The position numbers and the translations under genes were made by a program. Below are positions 33,512 to 46,394 of a stretch of 64,000 bases of DNA, piece after piece. The DNA comes from Syncephalastrum monosporum B8922 (lineage: Eukaryota > Mucoromycota > Mucoromycetes > Mucorales > Syncephalastraceae): contig JNEN01001236.1 in assembly GCA_000697355.1 (NCBI GenBank), positions 1 through 64,000 on the forward strand, given 5' to 3'. The number at the start of each line of letters is the position of its first letter. The first letter of the stretch is position 1. Below the pieces are notes generated by a model that saw only the letters and a program-made list of their open reading frames with translations, ran no database searches and was not told the origin of the DNA.

Positions 33512-35942
33512 ACTGGTGTGCACACACGGTTAGATTAAGAAGAAAAGGAAGAAGAAGAAGGAATAGAAGAGGGAAAAAGAAAAAGGGTAGCTTCTTTACA
33601 AGTGGTCGAAAATTGTGGGAAAAAAGCGAGAATAAATAAGGACACCTTGCTTGCGCGCAAAGATATTTGATTTGATATGGGGCAATCATGCTCCCCTCAC
33701 TCAATCTCTCGCTCTTTATGTTTCCCTTTGTCGACGTGACACCAACAGCGGGTGAGATCCAAAACCTAGGACCAATGACGGCGCGGATTGATAACAACAA
33801 AATATGTCCATCTCGCCTCTATTATACCCATTCTGATGAAAACAAATACCTCCCCACTTTTGCTGCTCGTGCCCCTTCCTCTATCCAAGGCCACCTTCAT
33901 CATTCTATACAACTTTACCCATAGTCATGGTGCGTGCGAATCTGACCGGGCGTACAGTAGCGGGATTGCAAAAAAAAAGTTTTTTGTCATGTGGCATCAT
34001 CCCCAATCTTGCCCTGGTGATAAGACGGACTCCGACCACAAGAAGACGGTGCAAAAAGATACGCCTTTTTTTTATTATTATTATTTTGCGGCCCAGGGTC
34101 CCCGCTTTGAAAAAAAAGAAGGCCCGAGTTCTTTTTTTTATCAAAAAAGATCAAGCGTCTGAATTGTACGCTATGTTAATATGCAAACGGGCAATCATTC
34201 ATGGTGAATTATACATTCGTGCGACCTCTATTTTGAAACTAAATGGCAATGTACCTCCTAAACTCGCCACTGACGCACTTCTATTCGCAATTCGCGTGCT
34301 TTGGCACTCGTTTCCCTTATACACATCTTTGCATCCTATCCTTTTCTGTTCCTTCCTCTCTTCCCACCTATCAAGACGTTGTCTGTAGGTTACTGTTGTC
34401 TGGAGCTAGTATACAGGATGGATTACCAAAGAGCTGGATGTTTGCTTGTTCTAGTTTAGTGTCTAGGGAGTGGAAGTGCCATGTGCAACAAGCTTTTCCC
34501 ATTACCAAGGGAAAGCAGAGCAACGAAAAAAAAAAAACACTCTTTGTGTGCTAAGCGAGAGCGTGCGCGCGCGTGCACGAGTGCACCAATCCACTGGCTA
34601 ACCCCCTTTGAGGCAACCTATTATCATATCTATGTTGTTCCCGGGCCGTCATGTCCTCTTATCTTCACGTAAGTATATCGCATTGGGCACGCGCGCCCTT
34701 TGTTCCTTTTCTTTTCTTTTTTTTTTTTATTCTTTGGCACTTTTCCCGATTGAATGACAAGTCCACACGCCTGTCTCTTGCATATATTTTATTTTTATTT
34801 CGTTCTTGTACTAACCATTTTTTGATCCTTGAATGCTTGTATACATGATCTTGTGTTATTCAGAGAAAGAGAGGGTCATGTTAGTACTATAGAATAAAGT
34901 TGCTTTCATGTCCATGGCCGGAAGAAATTACCGTAAACGCTATGGACTGATTACATTGATCCATACTCTTTGTCGCCATGGATAGAGAATGTGTGTTTTC
35001 TTTCACCGACGCATAGTCATAATGATTAGATGTGAGCATAAAAAAGATGAATAATCGTAGCGGAATAGTAAGAGCGGCGCATTTTTTTTTAATCGCCAGA
35101 AGAAAATTATCAAGACAACGGGAAATGGGCACCGTGCGTGAACAATGTGTGTGCGTAAGCGTGCGTGTGCATGTGTACGTTCTCATCAATCCGTCCCACA
35201 TACCTACTGATTGGTACAATACCGCTCCCAATAGAATGGAAACACTTCTAGATTTTCACTCGAAAGGGTGATTTTACCCGCGCAACTTTATGACAACTGT
35301 TTCATCTGCTGTCGATCTGTCTTTGGCACATTTCGAATAGTGAAAAGTATGTCTGGTCGTTGCTTTTTTTTTTTCACTTGCCCAATTCATGGGCTAATTG
35401 ACAGGACGGAAGGTATTCTTTATAAACATGTGTCTTGCTCTATGGGCACAGAGCCCTTATTTCCAAGACCACGGGACAGCAGAAACATGGTCTTTTCGCC
35501 ACATTATCATTGCCTTGCAGATCGCACGTGAGTCTCTCGCTTTAGGAAAAATGAGGAGGCCCGGTCGATTTTTCCCGCGGAGGTCAAGAAGAACACCACT
35601 ATGACACAAGCAGAAAGAGCAATTATTGGTGCTTAATATCTGCCACGCCCTTTGTGTAATCATTTTCCATGATACATGAAACGATCCTTCAGTTTCATAA
35701 AGAATCGGTCTGTCGGTCCGCCTACTGGAACGCTCGACATGTGAGTTTTGACTTTATTTTCTACGCTTCTGTAGAAACACGGACTTGGGCATAACTTTAT
35801 TAGATCAACACGTCAAAATGGGATATGTCCAAGATACCACATAAACAAGACAGCATACTATGCTCTGTCGATACGGTTTTGGTCGTTTTTTTCTCAATTG
35901 GATGCAAATATACATAGCAAAGAACAGTGTCACCGCTTTCAT
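33512..35942. other. 2.4 kb intergenic
   Basis: 5' flank of the MHR gene on the left and 3' flank of the Integrator-like gene on the right. Many A/T homopolymers. ATG-initiated short frames near 33927 and 34651 (the latter running straight into GTAAGT) could be first exons of small genes, but no continuation is convincing. Confidence 0.35.
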
Positions 35943-38900
35943 TTATTGGGTGCTCAAATAGATTTTTTGTTCCTGGCTAATGGGGCACCCGGCGTTGACG
36001 ATACATAGGTCAATCGGACAGGTTTCTACGATGTATAAGGCGTCAGTCACCTATTTTTTTTACCTTCCCTCTTATTGCCATGCACTTACGTGTCCACGGA
36101 GACAATGACATTTCAAAGGAGGTGGCAAGCTTGTAGGAGTAGGCTGTCGTGGGAGTGAAGGCGGCCGACGCTGGCCAAAAGTGATGCTTCTTTTTATCGG
36201 GGCTCGTAATCTAACAACACCACCGTTGGTACACATCACACACACACACACACCAAACATATATAATTCACTGCATGCCATACCTCAATTGCAATTTGGC
36301 TTGTATCGACCACATAGGAGATATCGGCTTCGACGGTAAGGTGAAGCGGGAAAGGCGTACTGACCTTGATGGGCTTATCACTATTGGAGATCGGCGAGAG
36401 GATGACAGCCTTCATGGATTTGACCTGATTGCCGAGATCCAAATCGAGAGGCAAAAATTCACGCGTAAAGGCGGCGATACGGTCGATCGATGCTAGGTCC
36501 AACTTTTGCTTGATTTGGCACAATGCGCTATATAGATTGTCGAGCGTGGGCATCGCTGGGAACTCTTTCTTGGCTTGTTCGACCCGTCGCATGCATCTCA
36601 ACGCGTATTCTGTAAAAGGCATCATACTGGTAAAGCCAAACACACACTCAGTATGAGCAAGAAGGACGCCAGCATTGCTGTGGAGTGCAGCAACTTACCT
36701 CGCCAGTTTCCGCTTATCCAAGAGGATCAGCGTATGGGCCAGTAGCTCAAAATAGATGGCGACTTGGCGGTTGTGCGACGAGATACCAAGCATAGTGCGC
36801 TGCATGGCCATCGCGTGCCGCAGGATACGTCGGCAGATGGCTTCGTTGACAGGAAATCGCACTCGCAACTTTTTTTTTTTTTTTTTTGCACAGATAGTGA
36901 GTAAGACCATGGGCATTAAGAGGCCAGGATGGACAATGCACTTACCAGGAGCATGGCCTCGCAACATGAGAGATAATGAACACACATATCATCCGTCCCA
37001 CTGGTTTCTAATCGGGTCTGGTGTCTCCCCTGCAAACCACTAGTCACGCACATACAACATCAGCCCATGACCCCGCACATGATGTCCTTCTTTTTCTTTT
37101 TTCCACTCACTCTTTGGTGATCCTGACCCTACCGAGCGCGCTAATAAAGCTACGTTGGCGTATGAGCTCCTGGATATCCACCAGGGCCAGGTGTGTCTTG
37201 GATAGCGACTCGGATAGCTGTTGCTGTTTGTCTTTTTCTTGGAGGAAATCTAGAAACACTCCCGATGAGTGACGAAAAAGAAAAAAAAGGTACAATCCGC
37301 TTTTCATCTGTAGCCTTTACCGAGTGATACCAGGGCTCTTGCGGCAGGGATATGGGTAGGCGAGGACGCGTAAAGTTGCTACACTTTGAGATGAGACTCC
37401 CCGTAAAATACACAACGCAGACGGCGGTACCTTCAGGTCGGGCATGCAATCAGGGTATCGGATGGTATAGTGATTGAGGTGTGAAAAGATATAGGTGGGA
37501 AGTCGAGGGAGGATCTTGGCATCTCGCGTGCATGCGTTGATGATGAGGATACAGTTCATGATGTCTGTGACACGTTCGTTAGTGAGAGAGAAAAAGAAGA
37601 AGAAAAGAAAAAGAGCGCGCCATAGAACGTAACCTACGTGAGACATCGTGGATGTTGGCTTCCCGCGGCAGGAAGCGCGGGTCGAAATTGAGCAAGGACA
37701 CCAAGAGTTGGGCTTTTTTTTTTTCAAAACTCTTAGATATGAAGCCAAAAAGACAAGATCACCTTAAGAGACTTACAGATAAATGAGTGGTGTGCTTTAC
37801 CAAGCTCACTAAGACATCCCATGATGGATGCCTCGTCTTCGGGGAAACGGTCAAGGTTGCGACGGAGGGCGGCAAGCAAGTCAACCAGGGACCGTGGCTC
37901 CTGAAACCGGGTTACTCTATAGTGGTGATAAAAAAAAGGTTTGCATTGAATATCTGGGTGGGATAGATTCCCTCATTTTCAGTTTGTTGTTACTTGAGGA
38001 GTTCATGCATGGAGCGACGTGGAATTGGATCGCTTTCTTCAAGCGAACCGAGCGCGTTACCGAGCTGTTCGTGGTTGAATTGGAGGGACGAGTGGGTACC
38101 GATTTTGCGCAAACTCTGGATCGCGTTGATACGCACGCGAGGAATCTCGTCATTAAACATGTCTAAATGGGGTAGTGAGCAATGCTGCATTGAGAAAAGA
38201 AGGACTACGACGAACCGACAAGGTTCTCCACCGCTTTGCCGACGAGTTGCTCGTTTTCTATGCAGAGCTCACAAATGGAATCTAGTAACAGCCCATGAGG
38301 ATGTGTTTGTTTAGAACATGGATCACGTTTTTTCCCTCTTTCTTTTTCCCCCTACCTATCGCTGCATAACGGACTTCCTCATACTCGTCCTCAAGACCAT
38401 GGATAAATGCACCGCAGGCACCCGAGTCCAGCAAACGGTACTCGTCTGGGTCTGCCTCGAAATCACCTTCCGCAATAGGGATCAACTGTTACAATGATGG
38501 TGTAAGCGAATAAAGAAAGAAAGAAAGAAAAAGGTATCCCTTTGAAATAAGGGTCCCAGGTCCTACCCGCTTTTTCCCTGTCGCCTTGTTGGTCACCCTG
38601 CGTTTGAGACGCGACATGATGCGCTTGCTGAACGTTTGAAGCAGAATGTCGAGCTGCACGTTTCGGAAAGAACCCATCAGGACGCATGCCTTGGTCCGCA
38701 CCTCGACCTTGATGTCATTCACCAGATCGCAGACCTTGGCAAACGCGTCGTCGTTCAAGCGAATCGTCTCGGCTGACCCCTCGACGTGCAGATCCATGAC
38801 ATGGTCTGGGTTGGAACAAGTCAGTGCCCTTACAAGAACACATACACACAAACACACACATGAGAAGAAAAAAAAACGGAGATGAGCCGACGGCCGATCG

Positions 38901-40203
38901 GTTATGCTTTTTCGGACCTACCAAATGACGTCGAGCGCACTGGCTCTCACTTCTTCATAGTCGTCCCGCAGCGCCTTGACGGCGACGGGATACAGCGATG
39001 CGTCCAAGCTGGATTGGCGCATGCGCATATCGACCAGCGCCTCGAGCGCGCTCTGGTCACATAGCCATGTGTTAGACAGGGTCAAAACACGAAGGGTCGA
39101 TCGCCCCCGTTTCCTTGTGTGAGACTCACCTTTCTGACACGCGCATCCCAGTCCTCCACAAAAGCGCCGATCGTCTTTTGGGCTTGCAGACGCGTCAGGC
39201 TGCCTTCCATGGCGGGGAGGGGCCCGTCCAGCTTGTGAAAGAGCACGACCATGATGGGCATCAGGTCGAGGCAGGCGGACCGGACGCGGTACGAGGTGTC
39301 GTAGAAGCCCTTGCTCATGTTTTCGAAAAGCGTCGTGAAGAGAGCAATACCGTCCGGGCCCTGCGTCACCCGTTGGATCTAATCACGCCGCGTCAGTCGA
39401 TGTGATAAGGAGTTAAAGAAAGTACGGCTCTGTACCTCAAGGATTTTCCGGATGGCACTCATACTCTCACAGCGTACGTCGGGCGAGGGCGAAGTAAACT
39501 TCGATCGTAGATGGTAAAAAATGAATAGGGAGGGTTGGGCTGGTGTCGAGAGTGCGCGTTGAACTTACAAAGGTGGCGATCACGCTGGCAATGTGTCTGC
39601 CATTGACGTGAAAGAGGCGGCTAAATCTTTCCAGGACATAAATCATGCGGGTCTGATCCATGTTTCATTAGACACACAGGCAGATAAAAAAAAATTAGGT
39701 CAAACCCGGATGGTGTTCTTTCAAAGATAAAGTTACCAGCATGCTCTCTTCTTTCTCAGCCTGGACCGCATCGAGCAGCACGACGAGGGCCTCGCACTGA
39801 TCGTCCTTGCTGAGATCAAAGAGTGAACCGTTGAGGCGCGAAAGAGTCTGTCGAGATCGGGGGTCGTTTGCATTGAGCATGGCCATCGTCAAGTTGTCAG
39901 TAAAAACAAAGGGCGTACCTGGCTACGTTCCACGAGACTCTGTGATTTCAGCTTTTGCACGTCCACCTGTTTTCCCATTGCACATGGTCAGCTTGTCGAA
40001 TGGACGCGCGCTTGGAAAAAAGACATTCTGACCTTGTCAAGGGGAAGACTCGCCACGAAGAAGGTTTCCGTGTCGTTGAACGCGCTCGTATGCCGATCGG
40101 GTATGCCGGTGCTATCCCTGGCATGAGAACGAAGCTTGCCATGGAGAATATAAGAAGGGGGGGGGGGTGGGTACCTGCTAATTAACTCTGCAGAACGCTT
40201 CAT
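35943..40203 (-). CDS. Integrator complex subunit 4 (INTS4)-like HEAT-repeat protein
   Basis: Twenty-one exons: 40203-40033, 39966-39919, 39847-39737, 39652-39569, 39498-39436, 39378-39130, 39052-38922, 38828-38567, 38485-38356, 38281-38216, 38162-37994, 37916-37777, 37712-37638, 37564-37431, 37378-37321, 37249-37111, 37024-36946, 36868-36699, 36626-36284, 36210-36090 and 36025-35943, in phase throughout, 941 aa. This is about the size of animal INTS4. HEAT repeats fill the first two thirds (for example EIPRVRINAIQSLRKIG). The characteristic IRLNDDAFAKVCDLV follows the WAL...P.H segment as in INTS4, and a beta-type domain closes the C-terminus. In animals INTS4 scaffolds the INTS9-INTS11 endonuclease. 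Its function in this fungus is inferred. Confidence 0.8.
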
Positions 40204-40548
40204 GGCCGCTCTTTCCTCTCTCTCTCTTTTTCTCTGCTCTTTACAGTAAGGAACAAGAAAAGAACGGCCGCTCGAGCACGGGCGCCCAAAATTTATTGTG
40301 ATGGGATGAACACCTCTCCCCCCCCCACATAGCGCAGCATGATAAAAAAAAACAGAGAAACCAACATGTATGATAACATAGTAATGTATTAGTATTTGTA
40401 TAGGAAACAACAATGCAGATGAGGAGGGCGTGGGGTGGGGTGTTGGAGAAGTGTAGCATTCGGGTGATGTCCCAGTAAGGAGAGACGATGAAAAATAAAA
40501 AATAAAAAAAAATGGGAAAACGAGCCATGGCATGCAACACACAGCGCA

Positions 40549-42259
40549 CTACCCCCAATGATATCCGCTCGCGGGCGGCCCATGCGTGCGCGGATGCGAG
40601 CTTAAACGACCCGTACTGCGGCTCTGCTTCATCGTGGGGGGCGACGCGTTCGGCATCATCATCATGGGTGCACCGTAGGGCATCATGTACGGCGGCTGCT
40701 GTGGGGCACTATACATGGATGCAGTCGGGGGCGGCATCATGCGCATCTGCGACTGCCGCAGCGTCGCCCTCGCCGAATTCCCGGGCGCGAGCGACGGCGC
40801 ACTCTCGCTGCGAATCATCTCGGAGCGGCGGCGCGCATCCGTTTTGAGGCTCGAGACAGGACGACTCGCAGAAGACGACGGCGACTTGTCCATGCGGCTC
40901 TTGCGATGGCCTGGTTTGGGGTTGCGCGACGAAGAGGAGGATGAGGCGTGCGCGTGGGCGTGAGGTGCGTTGTGATGGTAATGCTGATTGTAGTATTGGG
41001 CCGGAGGATATTGCTGGAGGGGCCGTCCAGTCGACTTGCGTGAGGAAGAGGAGGAAGACTTGTAGGCGTACGAGCTTTGGGAGGTGATGGGCTGGGGCTG
41101 CATGCGGTAGGGCGCTTGTTGCTGATACTGCTGGATCTGCGCAGCCTGTCTGGCTTGCATCATGGCATGGTAGTCCATGGGGTCCATCGAGCCGAGCGTC
41201 GACCGCCGCTGCCGTCTCTGAGGCTGCTGCTGCTGCTGCTGCTCCTCCGCTATTATGCCTTCGTCTTCGTCAATGTTCGTGTCTGCCATGGCCGACACGA
41301 CGTTCCTCCAGCGCTCAATGGCTCCTTCCTTCGTGGCGGGCGCCGGTGCTTGACCAGCGTGCATCATGTCGCTGTGGGACGACCGGCGTTGAAGACTGGG
41401 ACCGCGTTCGAGCTGGCGCAAAGTCGAGAGGCGTCTTGCCTTGAGCTGGTCATCGTCCTCGGACTCGGTATCAACAACACCAAGGAGAGGTGCGTTCGTC
41501 AGGGGCGGCGTGGCGGCTCGCCGAGGGCCGCCAAGCATGCTCGAAGAAGCACTTTTCTTCATGATGGGAGCCACGGGAGCAGGTGTCAGGCCAGAGCCCT
41601 CCGAGCTGTCGTCTGCCTGACTTTTATCATCCTCGTCTTCATCCTCATCTTCGTCGTCGTCGTCATCGTCGTCGTCGTCGTCGTCTTCATCGTCGCTTGC
41701 GGCAGGGAGTTTCGATTCATCTAACAATAATGAAAGCAAAAGAAATAAGGAGACCTGAATTCTATCTTTGTGCACTCAATCAATCGATGAGGGTGTGCTT
41801 ACGCTTGGGACGGGCAGAAGGCACCAGGACGGAGCTGCGTTCACCCGCTGAGCGAGACAAGCTGGCTGAGGATCGACTAGTGACAGTGGGTGAGCTGGCA
41901 GCAGGCGATGGAGGAGTGTAATACTGCTGCTGTTGCTGCTGATGCTGATATTGCTGTTGTTGTGGTGGTGGTTGTTGCATTAATAAATTATTTCTGGACT
42001 GGCGGCGTGCTTGCGGCTGTGACGAAGGAAGCAGACGCGAGGAAGGTCGAGCATGTGGTTGCTGCTGTGATTGTCGTTGGTTAGGAAAAAGCATGCTGTT
42101 ACGCATGGATTGCGACACATGGGATTGGTGAAAGATGACGCTTCTGTCCCATGTCTCTGGCTCGGTCGCATCCTCGTCCGGCGTCTTGATCGCCTTGGCC
42201 AGAGCCAACCGAGACAGGCTCACGGATACGTTATTTGGGTCCAAAGACGAGGAAGTCAT
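40549..42259 (-). CDS. Disordered Ser/Gln-rich protein with poly-Asp tract
   Basis: Exons 42259-41803 and 41720-40549 give 542 aa. No folded domain is recognised. The N-terminal third is Gln/Ser/Pro-rich. Right after the intron comes a run of about 15 Asp followed by Glu-Asp repeats. The rest is Ser/Gln/His/Met-rich with several basic Arg-x-x-Ser sites (KARRLSTLRQLERGPSLQRR) that would suit basophilic kinases or 14-3-3 binding. It lies 346 bp upstream of the INTS4-like start, same strand. Possibly a regulatory scaffold; no family assigned. Confidence 0.75.
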
Positions 42260-43116
42260 AACGGAAAGGAGGGTTGGATGTGTACCAAAAAGAAGCAGAA
42301 AGAAAGCAAGCCTAAAAGTCTATCTGTCTTTGTGCTTCTCTCTCTGTCTCTTTGTGTGCGTGTGTGCGTGTATGAGTGTGTGATCCATACTTTTTTTCTT
42401 ATTTCAACGGTGCAATGTGACACAAAGAACGTGTTTTTGCATTCTTTATTAACAGTTTTTCACGTCACGATGCGACCCACGCTTATTCACCCCACACTTA
42501 TCTGTTTGGATCTGCTATTCTAATAAAGCAACACACAAAACGACGCACGTAATAAAGGTGTAGTGTATGGTATCGAACTGCAAGGGTCAGCACGCCTCTA
42601 TGCGCTTACTGTTATTATTAGTATCAGGGACGCATGTTTTTAATATTTTTTTGCTAGTCCACGTGGGGCTTGAAATTGACGATATTGACGACGGACATAA
42701 CGAAACGATTCGCTTTTTCTTCCGAGCGCAGACGCAGTCGATAGACGCACACCGAGTAAAATATATACCCATGTTATATGAATGTTATTCACGCATCTCT
42801 GGCGGGCGTTGCTAATGGAGCCAGCAAAATCACCCAGCCATATGTATAGAGAGAGAGAAAGAAAAAGGCAGACTGCAGCACTGCAGTATGATGATTATGT
42901 AAAATATGAGCTGATGAGCTTAATAGGTAGCCGATAGCGGCGACAAAACTTTCTGCTAGTCGCGCATTGTTTGGCTGTCCGATCCAACCACCGTGCGTGT
43001 GATCTCTCTCTGTGTATGTAAATGCGTGCGTGTATGTGGATGTGTATGTGTGTGTGCTCTTCCATCATAGGTGCCCAGAAACCAGGATGCTCTCCATCGT
43101 ACGCATGTACGGTGTA
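42260..43116. other. Intergenic, no gene seen
   Basis: Leader of the preceding minus-strand gene and 3' flank of the nuclease gene. TG-rich simple sequence at about 42355-42382 and 43019-43055. Confidence 0.4.
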
Positions 43117-44224
43117 CTATCGGGCAAGTTGCCAAAGGAGCTCCATCGTGTAATGCGCATCGTTGCCTAACATACAAGTGAATACCGTTACGCCGTATCG
43201 CATTCCTCTCTGCCTTTTTTCCGTTTACCTGCGTTATGCAGATGCCATGTTTCGATGCCATAATTGCTGAGGGTCTGCCCTAACGAGGGCGGGTTGTGGA
43301 GGTTTTTGATCGTCGCCGCATAGAGCTCTTCGGTATCGATCTGGTGCAGGACCGCATCGCAGTCTTGCACTTTGGGACACGTCTCGCCCGTCCGGGTCGG
43401 CCACAAAAAGCCGGCCTTCTCCAGAAACTTGATATCGCTCCCCAGACTGTGTCCTAGCAGGACATAGCCTCCGTCGCGCTCGACCGACCAGGCCAGGTCC
43501 TTCCGCAGCTCTTCCAGGGCCTGCTTCTGGGTACACCACACCGAGGTGCCGAAATTGAAGTTCTCCTTGACGTCGCTGACAAACTTGCCATTGACAAGGT
43601 GGCGGTATTCGGACATGATGTAGTGCTGGTCCAGAAACAGTTTGCGCCGGCAGTCGTAGGCGGACCAGCCAATCTCGAGCATGACGTCGTGGTCGTATTC
43701 ATAGGCTTCGATGTCGATACTGTAAATGACATGGCGGCCCTGGTGGAGCAGCCGCCGCGCCGTGTCCAGGTTGCTCAGCGCCGTCGCCATTTTATCGATC
43801 CGCTTGTTGGCCCTGGATGCCTTGTCGCGGAGCTTGGCGAGGTCCCGCTTGGACATGATGCGCGTCGTCTCGCATTGGTCGTACTGACCGGTGGCGGGCA
43901 TCTCCGGTACGGGCAGCGAGGGGTCGACCAGGTGCATGATATCCTTCAGAATCGACTCAAAGGCCGAGGCAGTCGCCTGCGACACAATCACTTCCCACCG
44001 TCCGGATGTCACCGATTGGCCTAGCCAGGATGTAAGCACCGCGCTGCCAAACGATGAAGAAACGCATGCTTACCCTTGGCAAAATGGATGCCTGGCGTCC
44101 CTGGCGCAAACATGTTGTTGCCATCAAAAAAAGCCTGGATGGCTGCCTTGGGTCGTTCGCCCAACCGCGAGTACTGCTGAATCCAGGTATTGCTAATGGC
44201 CCGCCAGGAATAGTATTCTACCAT
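43117..44224 (-). CDS. Gfd2/YDR514C-like DEDDh 3'-5' exonuclease-fold protein
   Basis: Exons 44224-44074, 44020-43229 and 43166-43117 give 330 aa. The C-terminal domain shows the DEDDh signature: SIDIEAYE (Asp and Glu), GHSLGSDIKFL (Asp), and HNAGNDA, the H-x-A-x-x-D-A motif of exonuclease III-type folds, the latter split by the last intron. All catalytic residues appear present, unlike many degenerate relatives. The phrase EIGWSAYD matches the fungal Gfd2/YDR514C family, implicated in mRNA export or RNA metabolism in yeast. The N-terminal 130 residues are family-specific. Substrate unknown. Confidence 0.82.
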
Positions 44225-44300
44225 TGCTTCCTTACAGCAACACTGAAAGCAAACAAAGATGGAAGACGAATAAAAAAAAAAACGCGACTGGGCCCGTTCT

Positions 44301-44342
44301 TATGCCGAATTAACAGCACAGTATGCCGAATTAACAGCACAG
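44301..44342. repeat. Exact 21-bp tandem duplication
   Basis: TATGCCGAATTAACAGCACAG occurs twice head to tail (44301-44321 and 44322-44342), in the 267-bp spacer between the nuclease start and the proteasome gene end. It would fall in the promoter of the nuclease gene. Confidence 0.85.
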
Positions 44343-44491
44343 CAATTCTCCTCCGCCCGCCCCTTCATTTTTTTTTCTGTCTCTCTCCTTCAATGATTGA
44401 CTGGCACAAAGAGAGAAAAAACAAGAATGGTTTGATATCATGTTTGGTTTGGTTGGACGGATAAGCATATGACATATTTCAACACCCTATT

Positions 44492-45632
44492 CTAGGCACC
44501 GTATCCTCGGATCTTCTCAGCAAAGGACCAGTTGGTCTCGACGCTGTAAGGCTCGGTGATCTCGATGCCTTCTTCGGTGATCTTTGCTCTTTGGAACTAC
44601 ACAGCAGAGGCAGGGAAAGAGTCAGTCAGCAAAAAGTCATTTTTTCCGAGTTCAAGCGCCCTACCTTGTTGATTGACCGAGCATCGCGGTAAAAGAGGAC
44701 ACGCATGCAGTCGTTGATGATCTCGATCGCCTCCTGCTCAGTGATATCGTCTTCACGGCCCTCCACCCGTTTTCGCAGCAGCGGCTGGGCCAAGTGTGCG
44801 CCAAAACCAGTGGCAATCGTCGAGGCCTGGTACGTCGTGCCTCGCAAATCAACGTAGCCAAGGAACCTTGACGCAAAGAATAAGGTACGCATCAAAATAC
44901 ACGTTTCTGCCGACTTACTTGTCTCCCTTGTTCAGACCACCGACGATGAGGGCGTTCCAGAGAGGGTTGAACTTGGATCGCCGGGTGTACATGACTCGCC
45001 AGAGGTATTCGTAGATGTGAGGTGTGCCGAGAACATGGCCATCATCGTAACAATGCTCCTTGACCCTGTCATATCATCGTAGCCATATGGGGTGAGCTAT
45101 AGCACATGTAAACTCATGAAAAGTAGACGACATACATGAGGCCCTCGAGGATATGCTGAATGTATTGATAATCCGAGATATCGCCCGAAGCACCCACGAC
45201 CGTGTGTTCTCCCACCGGGTTCAATCGCTGAATGTCACGGAATCGAGCCAAAGAACCATAGGAACCTATTTTTAATATGTAAAGAAAAAAGCGATTAGCT
45301 CTTTTTACATATAATGTATAAAAGCATGTGTCGATCGTACCGAGCATGTCTGCAGCCATCATGATACCATCGCGGTATTTGAGTGCGATAATGGAGGTAC
45401 CAGTGACGAGGGGTTGTCTAATGAAATAGGAAGAAAAAAAAAGAAGAAAAAAAGAAGAATAATGAGAGGTGCGTGTTTAAGGAATGCCGAAAAGGACGCA
45501 CTGTGTATGAGAAATGGGACCATAAGCAGCTTGAGAGATGGAGTCAGGCAGTGACTTGTTGAGAGGCACGGTGTTGTATTCGTCAATGTGCTCGTTACGG
45601 GGTTTGCCCCAGCGTGAAGGGAAGGCGTCCAT
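44492..45632 (-). CDS. PRE4: 20S proteasome subunit beta-7 (Pre4/PSMB4)
   Basis: Exons 45632-45502, 45417-45341, 45265-45136, 45065-44919, 44866-44665 and 44596-44492 give 263 aa. A propeptide of about 42 residues ends before TQQPLVTGTSIIALKYRDG, the mature start typical of beta-7. Other family phrases are SYGSLARF, VVGASGDISDYQ, RRSKFNPLWNALIVGG and ATGFGAHLAQPLLRK; the C-terminal tail, which in yeast inserts between neighbouring beta subunits, ends GYGA. This is a non-catalytic subunit of the core particle. Five short introns. Confidence 0.95.
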
Positions 45633-46394
45633 TTTGACAAAAAAAGGTGGAAAAGTATAAGTGTGTTAAGTGTAAAATAGAAGACACGCGTCGCCCCTCT
45701 TTCTCTTGTCGTGACGTCCAGTCAACCCAGTCAGCCCAGTCAGCCAATGATTGGCGGAGTGTCCTTTTTTGGTCTGTCTCTCATTTCCCTCTCTCTTACG
45801 TGATCCTCCCCACCTAAAAGGCACACTCCCGCCTCCATCCGACGTCTAATCAGCTTGGCTGAGATATTCTTGAGCCGTGTGCTTTTACATCATCCATTGA
45901 GTCTCAATATGCGATCCTAATGGGAGCAGGACAGGACCGCATGACGCGCATAAAAGTGTAAAAGGCGTCGTCATTCTTTACAACGTCATTGATTTGATAA
46001 GAAAAGCTTCGCTTGTTGGTTGAACCGTCCTTTTTTTATTTTTTTTTGCAATGGCAGAGGGTGCTCTCGATAGACGATGTGTCAAATACAAGCAAAAGGT
46101 GGAATGCAAATCAAGGAGGAAAAAAAGGAAATACACACGGCAAGGTACATAATCACAGAGATGGACACTACCCAATGAATGGGAATGACGAACCTGGGAA
46201 GCTCAGTGTTACACACGGCGCACGATCCTTCTTTCTGGGCAAGGTCAAGTGGCCATTATCTTGCTCTGTTCCCTTTCGTCACCTTTTCTGCTCTGTGACA
46301 ACACCTGTCCGTCTCTCTGCAGCCTTCAGTTTTGCCTTTTCTTCCTCTCTTACCCCTCCTTGTCTACCGCATCCCCACTCATCCTTGGCTCATT
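45633..46394. other. Divergent intergenic region
   Basis: Shared upstream region of the proteasome gene (minus) and the following plus-strand gene. Contains CCAGTCA-type repeats near 45718-45745 and a pyrimidine-rich leader before 46395. No gene seen. Confidence 0.4.

Noticed and set aside
33927..34388. 153-codon plus-strand open frame
   Set aside because: Built largely on A- and T-homopolymers (Lys/Phe/Ile runs); no conserved feature and no splice chain.
38184..38219. 35-bp intron alternative in the INTS4-like gene
   Set aside because: A donor four bases further on and the TTTAG acceptor give a normal-sized intron and keep the conserved sequence in frame.
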